Positions 1 through 6,041 of a stretch of DNA of 7,069 bases are shown one piece after another; position 1 is the first letter of the stretch, and every line of letters begins with the position of its first letter. The position numbers and the translations under genes were made by a program. Source of the stretch: an uncultured Eubacteriales bacterium (GTDB lineage Bacteria; Bacillota; Clostridia; Oscillospirales; Acutalibacteraceae). Under the pieces are notes generated by a model. That model was not told where the DNA came from. It saw only the letters and a program-made list of their open reading frames with translations, and did not search any database. The stretch spans positions 1 to 7,069 of the forward strand of contig CAKUZC010000055.1 of the NCBI GenBank assembly GCA_934718145.1, read 5' to 3'.

Positions 1-1053
1 GTAGCATGCTGTGACAACACTGTGGTTGAATATCAGGGTGAAAATATAGATTTTTCAAAACCGTTTGAACGTATAACCATGATTGACGCTGTTAAGAAGT
101 ATGCAGGGATAGACTTTTCCGAATTTGTAGGGGATAATCAAAAAGCTTTGGAATGTGCGAAAAATTTGGGAATAGAAATCAAAGACACTGATGTTTGGGG
201 AGATATTTTAAATAAAGTTTTTGAAGAAAAAGTTGAAGAGAACCTAATCCAACCCACATTTGTGTGCGATTACCCTGTAGAGGTTTCTCCTCTTACGAAA
301 CGCAAAAAAGAACAACCGTATCTGGTAGAACGTTTTGAACTTTTTATAGCGAAAAGAGAAATTGCAAATGCTTATTCTGAGTTAAATGACCCGATTGATC
401 AAAGAAAACGTTTTGAACATCAAATGAAGCTCCGTGACGCCGGTGATGACGAAGCAAATATGATAGATGAAGATTTCATAACTGCCCTTGAATACGGAAT
501 GCCGCCTACAGGCGGACTTGGAATGGGAATTGATCGTCTTGCTATGTTGCTAACGGACAGCGCTTCTATTCGTGATGTTATAATTTTCCCGACGATGAAG
601 CCATTTAAAGGAAATGGAAGTTCTAAAATAGTTTTTCCGGAATCTTCGAATGAAAGTGTTTCTGCTGAAGAAATTATTGATTTTTCGAAAGTGGAAATTG
701 AACCTCTTTTTAAAGATTGCGTAGATTTTGATATGTTCAGTAAATGTGATTTTCGCGTTGTTAAAGTTAAAAATTGCGAAGCTGTTAAAAAATCCAAAAA
801 ACTTTTGAAGTTTACATTGGATGACGGCACGGGTGAAGAACGTATTATTTTAAGTGGTATTCATGCATATTATGAACCGGAAGAATTGATTGGAAAAACT
901 TTGGTTGCAATTACCAATCTTCCACCTAGAGCCATTATGGGAATAGATTCTTGCGGCATGCTTCTTTCCGCTGTTAATAAGGACGACGGTAAAGAAAGTC
1001 TTAATTTGTTAATGGTGGATAATAGAATTCCGGCGGGCGCAAAGTTATATTAA
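1..1053 (+). CDS. lysS: Lysyl-tRNA synthetase, class II, with C-terminal tRNA-binding domain (5' partial)
   Basis: Cytoplasmic enzyme that charges tRNA-Lys with lysine using ATP. The reading frame is open from base 1, so the gene starts outside the window; the GTG at 22 is internal. About 350 C-terminal residues are present. The class II catalytic core is visible up to motif 3 ([13 protein letters not shown], from window residue 171, with its ATP-binding arginine), followed by the LysRS-typical [11 protein letters not shown]. Motifs 1 and 2 would lie upstream. After an acidic linker, roughly residues 238-350 form a tRNA_bind (EMAP-II/Trbp111-like) OB-fold with [34 protein letters not shown] and [19 protein letters not shown]. 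This module is better known at the C-terminus of MetRS; most bacterial LysS proteins end soon after motif 3. It probably adds nonspecific tRNA affinity or dimerisation (inference). The frame is intact and a hairpin terminator follows. Confidence 0.95.
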   Translation, partial: VACCDNTVVEYQGENIDFSKPFERITMIDAVKKYAGIDFSEFVGDNQKALECAKNLGIEIKDTDVWGDILNKVFEEKVEENLIQPTFVCDYPVEVSPLTKRKKEQPYLVERFELFIAKREIANAYSELNDPIDQRKRFEHQMKLRDAGDDEANMIDEDFITALEYGMPPTGGLGMGIDRLAMLLTDSASIRDVIIFPTMKPFKGNGSSKIVFPESSNESVSAEEIIDFSKVEIEPLFKDCVDFDMFSKCDFRVVKVKNCEAVKKSKKLLKFTLDDGTGEERIILSGIHAYYEPEELIGKTLVAITNLPPRAIMGIDSCGMLLSAVNKDDGKESLNLLMVDNRIPAGAKLY

Positions 1054-1076
1054 GTTTATTATTGTAATTTTAAATG

Positions 1077-1109
1077 AAACAGTTGGTTAGTTGCCAGCTG
1101 TTTATTTTT
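1077..1109 (+). terminator. Rho-independent terminator of lysS
   Basis: A stem of about 11 bp has arms 1077-1087 and 1093-1103 (core ACAGTTGGT / GCCAGCTGT, two G-U wobbles), a 5-nt loop, and a T-rich tail to 1109. It lies 24 bases after the lysS stop codon. Confidence 0.8.
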
Positions 1110-1149
1110 GCTTTAAAATCAATTTTATATAATATATTCATAAAAGTAC

Positions 1150-1178
1150 TTGATTTATACAAATATATATAATATAAT
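1150..1178 (+). promoter_or_regulatory. Promoter of the first cassette (sigma-A type)
   Basis: A -35 TTGATT (1150-1155) and -10 TATAAT (1173-1178) are separated by the optimal 17 bases. A second, overlapping TATAAT lies at 1168-1173. Expected start of transcription is near 1185, giving a leader of about 24 nt. The surrounding sequence (TATAATATATT upstream, then TACTTGAYTTA at the -35) is shared with the promoter at 1815-1843. Confidence 0.7.
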
Positions 1179-1208
1179 TATCATAAAAAATAAAAGGGGA
1201 TGTTAAAT

Positions 1209-1739
1209 ATGTCGGAACCACTTGAGAAGCAACTTAAACGATTAGAAAAAGAGCTTGAAGAAATATGTAAAAAGAAAATGGTTGCTGAAGAACCTATTGA
1301 GGAGGAACCATATAAGAAGAAACTTAAACAAATAGGGCAAATTTTTAAAGGAACTGAAACAACTTTTAAAAAAAGTCCTGATTTTATTACAAGCATGTTC
1401 AAAAAATATAAAGTTACGGATGAAAGTTTAAAAAGTCACTTTAAAGCAGAGTATACACGTTTGTTATTAGATAAATATGAGGATTATGGGATAAAAAAGG
1501 AGCGTTCAAAGGCTACTGACCTCAAGAAAGCTTTAGAAATAGCTTATAAATTACGAGGATTAACGAATAAGGCGGAAGAGGAAGTGAAAGAAGAAATCGA
1601 AAAAAAAATTAAAGAAGAGATGGAGAATCAGTTAGAAAAGAAACCGGATGATGGAGAGTGTGCAATAAGGTCTCATGCCAGAGGTTTTTCTCCACCACCG
1701 AAAATTACAGAACAGTTAGAAAAGATATTAAAAAAGTAA
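1209..1739 (+). CDS. Hypothetical charged helical protein (cassette 1)
   Basis: A 176-residue protein that I do not recognise. The start is set at ATG 1209 because the GGGG ribosome binding site at 1196-1199 sits 9 bases before it; the in-frame ATG at 1200 directly abuts that site and has no spacer. The sequence is dominated by Lys and Glu. Residues 3-24 and about 118-145 (KAEEEVKEEIEKKIKEEMEN) look like coiled coils. A middle part (about 55-115: SPDFITSMFKKYKVTDES, YTRLLLDKYEDYG) looks like a folded helical domain, and the tail has a short SPPPK turn followed by a final helix. There is no signal peptide or membrane segment, so it is probably cytosolic. It forms its own transcription unit between a promoter and a terminator that both recur around the next gene. 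Function unknown. Confidence 0.75.
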   Translation: MSEPLEKQLKRLEKELEEICKKKMVAEEPIEEEPYKKKLKQIGQIFKGTETTFKKSPDFITSMFKKYKVTDESLKSHFKAEYTRLLLDKYEDYGIKKERSKATDLKKALEIAYKLRGLTNKAEEEVKEEIEKKIKEEMENQLEKKPDDGECAIRSHARGFSPPPKITEQLEKILKK

Positions 1740-1756
1740 TATTAAGCATAGGAATT

Positions 1757-1790
1757 ACAGTTGACTCAATAAAAGGGTCGACTGTTTTTT
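1757..1790 (+). terminator. Rho-independent terminator of cassette 1 (repeat copy 1)
   Basis: Arms CAGTTGACTC (1758-1767) and GGGTCGACTG (1775-1784) pair over 10 bp with two G-U wobbles. The loop is AATAAAA and TTTTTT follows. The hairpin is almost identical to the one at 2646-2679: stem and loop differ at one base. Confidence 0.85.
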
Positions 1791-1814
1791 ATAATATATT
1801 TTTACAAAAAATAC

Positions 1815-1843
1815 TTGACTTAATATATATATATATATATAAT
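1815..1843 (+). promoter_or_regulatory. Promoter of the second cassette with a TA-repeat spacer
   Basis: A -35 TTGACT (1815-1820) and -10 TATAAT (1838-1843) are spaced by 17 bases. The spacer is almost entirely an alternating AT tract that runs into the -10 box. Expected start of transcription is near 1850. With the present repeat number the spacing is optimal, so the promoter should be strong in this state. Confidence 0.75.
1823..1841 (+). repeat. AT dinucleotide tract, 9.5 units
   Basis: Nineteen bases of strict A/T alternation fill most of the promoter spacer. The matching place in the first cassette's promoter holds only a short TA run (about 1164-1171). Such tracts can gain or lose units by strand slippage, which here would change promoter spacing in 2-bp steps. 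Confidence 0.85.
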
Positions 1844-1850
1844 GTTAATT

Positions 1851-1865
1851 GTTCTTATGAAGAAC
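1851..1865 (+). promoter_or_regulatory. Short inverted repeat at the predicted 5' end of the cassette 2 mRNA
   Basis: GTTCTT and AAGAAC form a perfect 6-bp inverted repeat around ATG. It lies 7 bases after the -10 box, so it would be the first thing transcribed. It could be a 5' stabilising hairpin or a small operator. It is missing from cassette 1, whose leader is about 20 bases shorter. Confidence 0.4.
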
Positions 1866-1896
1866 CAAATTTATGAAATAAAAGGAGTTGTTTATT

Positions 1897-2637
1897 ATGA
1901 AAGAATTAATAAGAGATACAGATGAGTTTAAAAAAGTTTTAGAAGCGAGAAGAAAAAAATTGGAAGGAGAAAACGGAAAAAGTGAAAAAGTATCTGAAGA
2001 AGTTGAAGAAAAGTTAATAAATGAAGAAGCTAAAAAGTTTGCTGTTGGCGATAAGAGCCCGGCATGTAGTGCAATAAACTTGGCATACGATAAGGCGTTC
2101 AAGTCAGTATTTGCTGAGGTACCAAAATTAATTTCGAAAATAGCATCAGAAGCAGCGTCTGAGGCAAGATCTGGGGAATTGTCGAGATCCAAAATAAATT
2201 GGGATCTTAAATTTGGAGGAGGACATAAAATAAGTCCTAATTTCAATTTAATATTAAAGTCTGAATTAAGCAGTAGAGCTATTGCTAAAGCTAATGAGTT
2301 AAAAGAGAAAAGTGAGTCAACTTATATTAAAATACTAAGTGATGAAGTGAACAAAAGTAAATATAGAGAGTTAGTAAAAGGCTACTACGACGCAGGGTCA
2401 GATTATAATAAAAGTATGGAATTCTATAACAAGGCTCAAGCAGAATGGAATACAGCTGTAAGTAAAGCAAGAGAAAAATTCAGTGAGAAAATAGGTGAAA
2501 GTTTCGAAGAGTGGGCAAAAAAATGTAAACCAAAAGAAAAAGATTTGAAAGTTTCTATTGATAAAGCGATGGATAAATATACAGAGAGTATGAGTAAAAG
2601 TGGAGGGGTATACACTGTTTTTGAAGATAAGGATTAA
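1897..2637 (+). CDS. Hypothetical helical protein (cassette 2)
   Basis: A 246-residue protein that I do not recognise. ATG 1897 is chosen because AAAGGAG (1881-1887) lies 9 bases upstream; an in-frame TTG at 1888 abuts that site. Residues 1-48 are a Lys/Glu-rich helix. Residues 55-95 are more amphipathic and Ala/Ser-rich (SAINLAYDKAFKSVFAEVPK, ISKIASEAASEARSG). FGGGHK (106-111) breaks the helices, and residues 120-235 are again helical with spaced aromatics (YYDAGSDYNKSMEFYNKAQA, SFEEWAKKC). There is no signal peptide or transmembrane segment. It shows no clear similarity to the cassette 1 protein, although promoter, leader and terminator match. A host-interacting, toxin-like or structural role is possible, but nothing in the sequence decides it. 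Confidence 0.78.
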   Translation: MKELIRDTDEFKKVLEARRKKLEGENGKSEKVSEEVEEKLINEEAKKFAVGDKSPACSAINLAYDKAFKSVFAEVPKLISKIASEAASEARSGELSRSKINWDLKFGGGHKISPNFNLILKSELSSRAIAKANELKEKSESTYIKILSDEVNKSKYRELVKGYYDAGSDYNKSMEFYNKAQAEWNTAVSKAREKFSEKIGESFEEWAKKCKPKEKDLKVSIDKAMDKYTESMSKSGGVYTVFEDKD

Positions 2638-2645
2638 TTATTTAG

Positions 2646-2679
2646 CAGTTGACTCAATAAAAGAGTCGACTGTTTTTTT
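2646..2679 (+). terminator. Rho-independent terminator of cassette 2 (repeat copy 2)
   Basis: Arms CAGTTGACTC (2646-2655) and GAGTCGACTG (2663-2672) form a 10-bp stem with one G-U wobble. The loop is AATAAAA and seven Ts follow. It is a near-identical copy of the hairpin at 1757-1790. It lies in the gap before the convergent bofA gene, but no T tail exists on the other strand, so it is unlikely to serve bofA. Confidence 0.85.
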
Positions 2680-2689
2680 ATAGAATTTT

Positions 2690-2956
2690 TTAAGATAAAA
2701 CTGTATTTAATATGGCAAGCATGCCAATTCCGGGTAATCCCATGAGTGAAGATATTGCGAAAGAAAATGTATTCAATGGAATTTTTATACCGGTATATGG
2801 TTCCGCAATACTTATTAAAACGATTGATATTAATCCGAGTATCAATTCTTTTATTGAACAAAGAAAGAAATGTTTTTTTTTAAGAATGATATGTAATATT
2901 ATCAAAACTATAAATGTTGATGCTATAGATATTTCCGGTAAATGTGATGTTATCAT
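2690..2956 (-). CDS. bofA: Pro-sigma-K processing inhibitor BofA family protein
   Basis: A small membrane protein of 88 residues; B. subtilis BofA is of similar size. In spore formers BofA with SpoIVFA holds the intramembrane protease SpoIVFB inactive in the outer forespore membrane. The family signature is at the C-terminus: GIKIPLNTFSFAISSLMGLP followed by GIGMLAIL, matching the conserved 'PLN...LGIPGV..L' pattern. Hydrophobic stretches lie at about residues 10-27, 37-54 and 65-85. ATG 2956 is supported by AAAAGGA (2965-2971 on the plus strand) 8 bases upstream. The gene starts 18 bases after the yaaL stop, so the two are cotranscribed. No spoIVF genes are visible, so whether it acts in sporulation here is unknown. 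Confidence 0.88.
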   Translation of the reverse strand: MITSHLPEISIASTFIVLIILHIILKKKHFFLCSIKELILGLISIVLISIAEPYTGIKIPLNTFSFAISSLMGLPGIGMLAILNTVLS

Positions 2957-2974
2957 CGTGTTTTTCCTTTTAAA

Positions 2975-3214
2975 TCAAAAAATTTTTTTAGTCCTTATTT
3001 TATTTATAAGATAGTTGTATTGAGCATTTAAAACTTCTCTTTGATATATACAAGCATCTATCAAATTATCATCGTTTTCCATTTGAAACCATAGGTTTAT
3101 TTTTTCAATATCCTCTGATATTTGTTTTAACCTCTTGATTATAAATTCTTTTTTTAAATCCTCTTCTTTTTTAGGTTCTTTGATTAATTTGATTTTTTTC
3201 AACAATTCCTTCAT
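2975..3214 (-). CDS. yaaL: YaaL family protein (DUF2508)
   Basis: A 79-residue, highly charged, helical cytoplasmic protein of unknown function. Assignment rests on size, the family-like pattern (a Lys/Glu-rich N-terminus, then a central helix and a conserved EVLNAQYNYLINKIRTKK end resembling the family's 'A.a.y.fL...a') and its place directly upstream of bofA. In B. subtilis the order is recR-yaaL-bofA. Here recR is not next door: the upstream neighbour is the divergent feo operon. ATG 3214 has AAAAGGG upstream (3228-3234 plus strand), but the 13-base spacing is longer than usual. Sequence similarity in this family is weak, so context carries much of the call. Confidence 0.8.
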   Translation of the reverse strand: MKELLKKIKLIKEPKKEEDLKKEFIIKRLKQISEDIEKINLWFQMENDDNLIDACIYQREVLNAQYNYLINKIRTKKIF

Positions 3215-3266
3215 GAAATAAATTCAACCCTTTTAATTTTAATTTCTTTAAAAAGTTTGTCTTTAA

Positions 3267-3294
3267 TTTATATCTATGATTTTGACATTAATAA
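3267..3294 (-). promoter_or_regulatory. Possible promoter for yaaL-bofA
   Basis: On the minus strand a TATAAA -10 (3272-3267) lies 16 bases after a poor -35, TTATTA (3294-3289). It is the best pair I see upstream of yaaL. In such AT-rich DNA this could be chance. Confidence 0.25.
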
Positions 3295-3309
3295 ATATGA
3301 AGACATTAT
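3282..3309 (+). promoter_or_regulatory. Possible distal promoter toward feoAB
   Basis: A perfect TTGACA (3282-3287) is followed after 16 bases by CATTAT (3304-3309). It would give a leader of nearly 190 nt before feoAB. The -10 is weak. It overlaps the possible yaaL promoter on the opposite strand. Confidence 0.25.
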
Positions 3310-3394
3310 TTAATTGAACAGCTTTAGAAATTAAGATTGTTGTTATTTAATAAATTAATGTAGAAAGCTTGTTTTAAAAAGTTTATATCGCAGA

Positions 3395-3418
3395 AAAAGT
3401 TAGCCTAGGTTTACTTTT
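3395..3418 (+). promoter_or_regulatory. Candidate DtxR-family operator upstream of feoAB
   Basis: A 24-bp imperfect palindrome centred on CCTAGG (3404-3409). Twenty of 24 positions agree with the reverse complement; the outer half-sites are AAAAGT and ACTTTT. It contains GTTAGCCTA (3399-3407), identical to the centre of the classic corynebacterial DtxR/IdeR operator (TTAGGTTAGCCTAACCTAA). It lies about 85 bases before the feoAB start in an operon that itself encodes a DtxR-family regulator, so metal-dependent self-repression is the natural reading (inference). Confidence 0.55.
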
Positions 3419-3438
3419 CAGATATACTGCATTAATAT
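3410..3438 (+). promoter_or_regulatory. Possible feoAB promoter overlapping the operator
   Basis: TTTACT (3410-3415) and TAATAT (3433-3438) are spaced by 17 bases; each matches consensus at 4 of 6 positions. The -35 lies inside the right half of the palindrome, where a bound repressor would block RNA polymerase. Predicted leader is about 55 nt. Confidence 0.35.
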
Positions 3439-3501
3439 TTATATATAGACATGTTTTAAAAAATCAATTTGCAGAGTTTAAAAATAAAGGAGCGGTGACG
3501 G

Positions 3502-5859
3502 TTGAAAAACATAGGTAATATGAATCCGGGAGATTCCGGAATAGTAAAAAAAGTAGAAAGTTTCGGAGCTCTTCGAAGGAGAATAATAGATATGGGCCTT
3601 ACTCCGGGTACAAGAGTCAGCATGGTAAAGTCTGCACCTTTTGGAGACCCTATTGAAATAAAAATTCATGGCTATGATTTAAGTATAAGAAAGTCAGAAG
3701 CAGACAAGATATCACTTTTTGAAGAAGATTCTCAAGCCGACTATTTGATTAAAAAAAGAAAATTAATGAAACCCGTTTTAAAAAATCGAATAGCTCCTTT
3801 GAAAGCTATAGATAATTCCGAAGATAAAATTTTTAAAGTTGCGCTTATAGGTAATCCCAACAGCGGAAAAACAACTCTTTTTAATAGTCTTACAGGAAGT
3901 TATCAATATGTAGGAAATTGGCCCGGAGTTACGGTTGGACGTAAAGAAGGTCGAGTTAAGAATATATCAAAAGAAGTAGATTTAGTAGATTTACCGGGCG
4001 TTTATTCTTTGTCGCCGTATTCTCCTGAGGAGATAGTTACACGTGACTATATATTAAATGAATCTCCTGATTTGGTGATAAACATAATAGATGCTACTAA
4101 TCTTGAAAGAAATTTGTATCTTACAACTCAGCTTTTAGAACTGGATATAAGAGTAATAATGGCTGTAAATATGACAGATTTACTTGAACGTAAAGGACAT
4201 AAAATAGACTATAACGCTTTGGAGTCTGAGCTTGGAGTTAAGATTGTTCCGGTTTCTGCCGGAAAAAATAGGGGAATAGATTGTCTTTTAAAATTAATAT
4301 CTGACGAACTTGAAAGCAAAAAGAATATAAGAGTTGCTAAGAGTATATATTCTTCAGAAGTGGAAAATGCATTAAGTGCCATCGAAGAAATAATGTCTTG
4401 CGGTAATAAATATATTTCAAACACTTATTTTAACAACATAAAAATTTTTGAAGATGACCCTCTTTTAATATATAAATCGAATTTTTCTCCTGAAAAAGCG
4501 AGAAAAGTTTCCGAAATAAGAAGCAAAGTAAGTAAACTTTACGAAAAAGACGAAGACATGATAATAGCAGACGAGCGATATGCTTATATTTGTGAACTTT
4601 GCGGAAAAATAATTCGATATACAAAAAAAGTAAAGAAGCTGTCTTTTTCAAATAAGCTGGACAAAATAGTTACAGGAAAATATACCGCAGTACCTTGTTT
4701 CCTTTTCATGATACTTTCGGTGTTTTACATAACTTTCGGGCCTATAGGAAGTGCTCTTAAAGCTTGGTGCGAAAGTTTTATAAATACAAATATGTATAAT
4801 ACGGTTGAGCGAATACTTAACTATTTGGGAGCTTCCGACTGGTCGAAAAGCTTGGCTCTTGACGCAGTTATATGCGGAGTTGGTTCTGTTGTATCGTTTT
4901 TGCCTCAAGTTGTGTTGCTTTTTACTCTTTTGTCGCTGCTTGAGGACTGCGGATATATGGCCAGAGCTGCGTTTATAATGGATAAACCTCTTAGAAAGAT
5001 AGGACTTTCGGGAAGAGCTTTTGTACCGCTTATAATGGGATTTGGATGCAGCGTACCTGCGGTTTTAGGAACTAAAATTTTGGAAAGCAAGAAAGACAAA
5101 AATTTAACGGTATTTTTAATACCCTTTATGTCGTGCAGTGCAAAAATGCCTGTATATTTGCTGTTTGCTTCAGTGTTTTTTGCAAAATATCAAACTCTTG
5201 TAATTTTTTCTTTATACGTTTTGGGAGTCGCGGTAGCTGTTCTTACGGCGTTTATGTTTAAGGAAACGCTTTTTAAAGGAGAAGCTTCACCGTTTATAAT
5301 GGAAATGCCTGAATATAAAATTCCTTCGCCGAAAAATGTATGGATGAATGTTTGGGATAAATCCAAAGATTTTATCGAACGTGCCGGTACGGTTATTTTG
5401 GTTGCAACTGTAATTGTTTGGTTTTTGCAGTCGTTTGATTTCGGATTTCATATGGTTTCCGACAGTTCTAAAAGTATTTTGGCAACACTCGGAAGCTTTA
5501 TAGCTCCCGCATTTAAAATTTGCGGATTCGGAGACTGGAGAGCTTGTGTATCTCTTTTAACCGGAGTCATGGCAAAGGAATCGATAGTAAGTACCTTGGC
5601 GGTTCTTTACGCAGGAGGAAGCGTTGCTACTCTCGGTTCGGTTCTTCCGAATGTGTTTTCGGTTCAAAGTGCTGTTTCGTTTTTGATATTTGCACTTTTG
5701 TATACTCCGTGCGTTGCTGCGTTGTCAGCGATTAACAAGGAGTTTGAAAGCAAAAAACTTATGTTTGTGTCCGTTGTTTATCAATTGTTTATTGCGTATG
5801 TTTTGTCGGCTTTGACTTTCCAGATTTTAACTTTGTTTTCAAATATAAAAATATTTTAA
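3502..5859 (+). CDS. feoB: Ferrous iron transporter, FeoA-FeoB fusion
   Basis: Inner-membrane Fe(II) importer of 785 residues. Residues 1-75 are a FeoA (SH3-like) domain (MNPGDSGIVKKV, ALRRRIIDMGLTPG, IHGYDLSIRKSEA), joined by a basic linker to a complete FeoB. The FeoB G domain has G1 GNPNSGKT (117-124), GVTVGRKEG as the G2 region, G3 DLPG (163), G4 NMTD (223) and G5 SAG (252). A helical domain follows, then the membrane part from about residue 394. It keeps the conserved Cys-containing gate motifs: GCSVPAVLG (515), SCSAKMPVY (about 543), GVMAKES (688) and YTPC (734). TTG 3502 is preferred as start because AAAGGAG lies 9 bases upstream; the next option is ATG 3520. Stand-alone FeoA is the common arrangement; fusion would fix a 1:1 ratio. 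Probably repressed by iron through the operator at 3395-3418. Confidence 0.97.
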   Translation: MKNIGNMNPGDSGIVKKVESFGALRRRIIDMGLTPGTRVSMVKSAPFGDPIEIKIHGYDLSIRKSEADKISLFEEDSQADYLIKKRKLMKPVLKNRIAPLKAIDNSEDKIFKVALIGNPNSGKTTLFNSLTGSYQYVGNWPGVTVGRKEGRVKNISKEVDLVDLPGVYSLSPYSPEEIVTRDYILNESPDLVINIIDATNLERNLYLTTQLLELDIRVIMAVNMTDLLERKGHKIDYNALESELGVKIVPVSAGKNRGIDCLLKLISDELESKKNIRVAKSIYSSEVENALSAIEEIMSCGNKYISNTYFNNIKIFEDDPLLIYKSNFSPEKARKVSEIRSKVSKLYEKDEDMIIADERYAYICELCGKIIRYTKKVKKLSFSNKLDKIVTGKYTAVPCFLFMILSVFYITFGPIGSALKAWCESFINTNMYNTVERILNYLGASDWSKSLALDAVICGVGSVVSFLPQVVLLFTLLSLLEDCGYMARAAFIMDKPLRKIGLSGRAFVPLIMGFGCSVPAVLGTKILESKKDKNLTVFLIPFMSCSAKMPVYLLFASVFFAKYQTLVIFSLYVLGVAVAVLTAFMFKETLFKGEASPFIMEMPEYKIPSPKNVWMNVWDKSKDFIERAGTVILVATVIVWFLQSFDFGFHMVSDSSKSILATLGSFIAPAFKICGFGDWRACVSLLTGVMAKESIVSTLAVLYAGGSVATLGSVLPNVFSVQSAVSFLIFALLYTPCVAALSAINKEFESKKLMFVSVVYQLFIAYVLSALTFQILTLFSNIKIF

Positions 5860-5875
5860 AAAGGAAGTTGTTTAA

Positions 5876-6031
5876 ATGAATATAACAGACGCAGTAATAG
5901 TAGCACTAGTTGCAGGCATGGTAATTTTTGCGATTTTAAGAAGTATTAATAAGAGAAATTCTTCCGCAGGCGGACATTGTACAAAGTGTTCGTTTAAGGA
6001 TTCCTGTCAAAAATATAAAAATAAAAAATGA
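5876..6031 (+). CDS. FeoB-associated Cys-rich membrane protein
   Basis: A 51-residue peptide. One transmembrane helix (about residues 4-21, DAVIVALVAGMVIFAIL) is followed by a basic stop (RSINKR) and a Cys-rich tail with C35, C38 and C44 (CTKCSFKDSC). Small proteins of this layout follow feoB in many Bacillota and are thought to assist FeoB, perhaps by handling iron; their biochemical role is not established. It starts 16 bases after the feoB stop, with AAGGAAG as ribosome binding site. Its stop TGA is embedded in the ribosome binding site of the next gene, so the genes are cotranscribed. Confidence 0.88.
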   Translation: MNITDAVIVALVAGMVIFAILRSINKRNSSAGGHCTKCSFKDSCQKYKNKK

Positions 6032-6041
6032 GGGTTTTGAA

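Noticed and set aside
420..830. Minus-strand open frame inside lysS, and similar ones inside feoB
   Set aside because: They are antisense to strongly conserved coding sequence and encode no recognisable domain.
1200..1208. Upstream ATG as start of the cassette 1 gene
   Set aside because: It directly abuts the GGGG ribosome binding site, leaving no spacer; ATG 1209 has proper spacing.
1658..1876. Plus-strand open frame overlapping the end of cassette 1
   Set aside because: It runs through the terminator hairpin and the TA repeat (YIYIYIYN) and has no ribosome binding site.
1757..2679. The two identical hairpins as ends of a mobile element or attachment sites
   Set aside because: Both are in the same orientation, each sits right after a stop codon and is followed by a T run, so they are terminators; no recombinase or transposase is present.
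2712..3014. Plus-strand open frame of about 100 codons
   Set aside because: It lies antisense to bofA, which has a recognisable family signature, a ribosome binding site and its usual partner yaaL.
3215..3501. Riboswitch, small RNA or CRISPR array in the feo leader region
   Set aside because: Apart from the palindrome and possible promoters, the region is AT-rich with no stable long stem and no spaced repeats.
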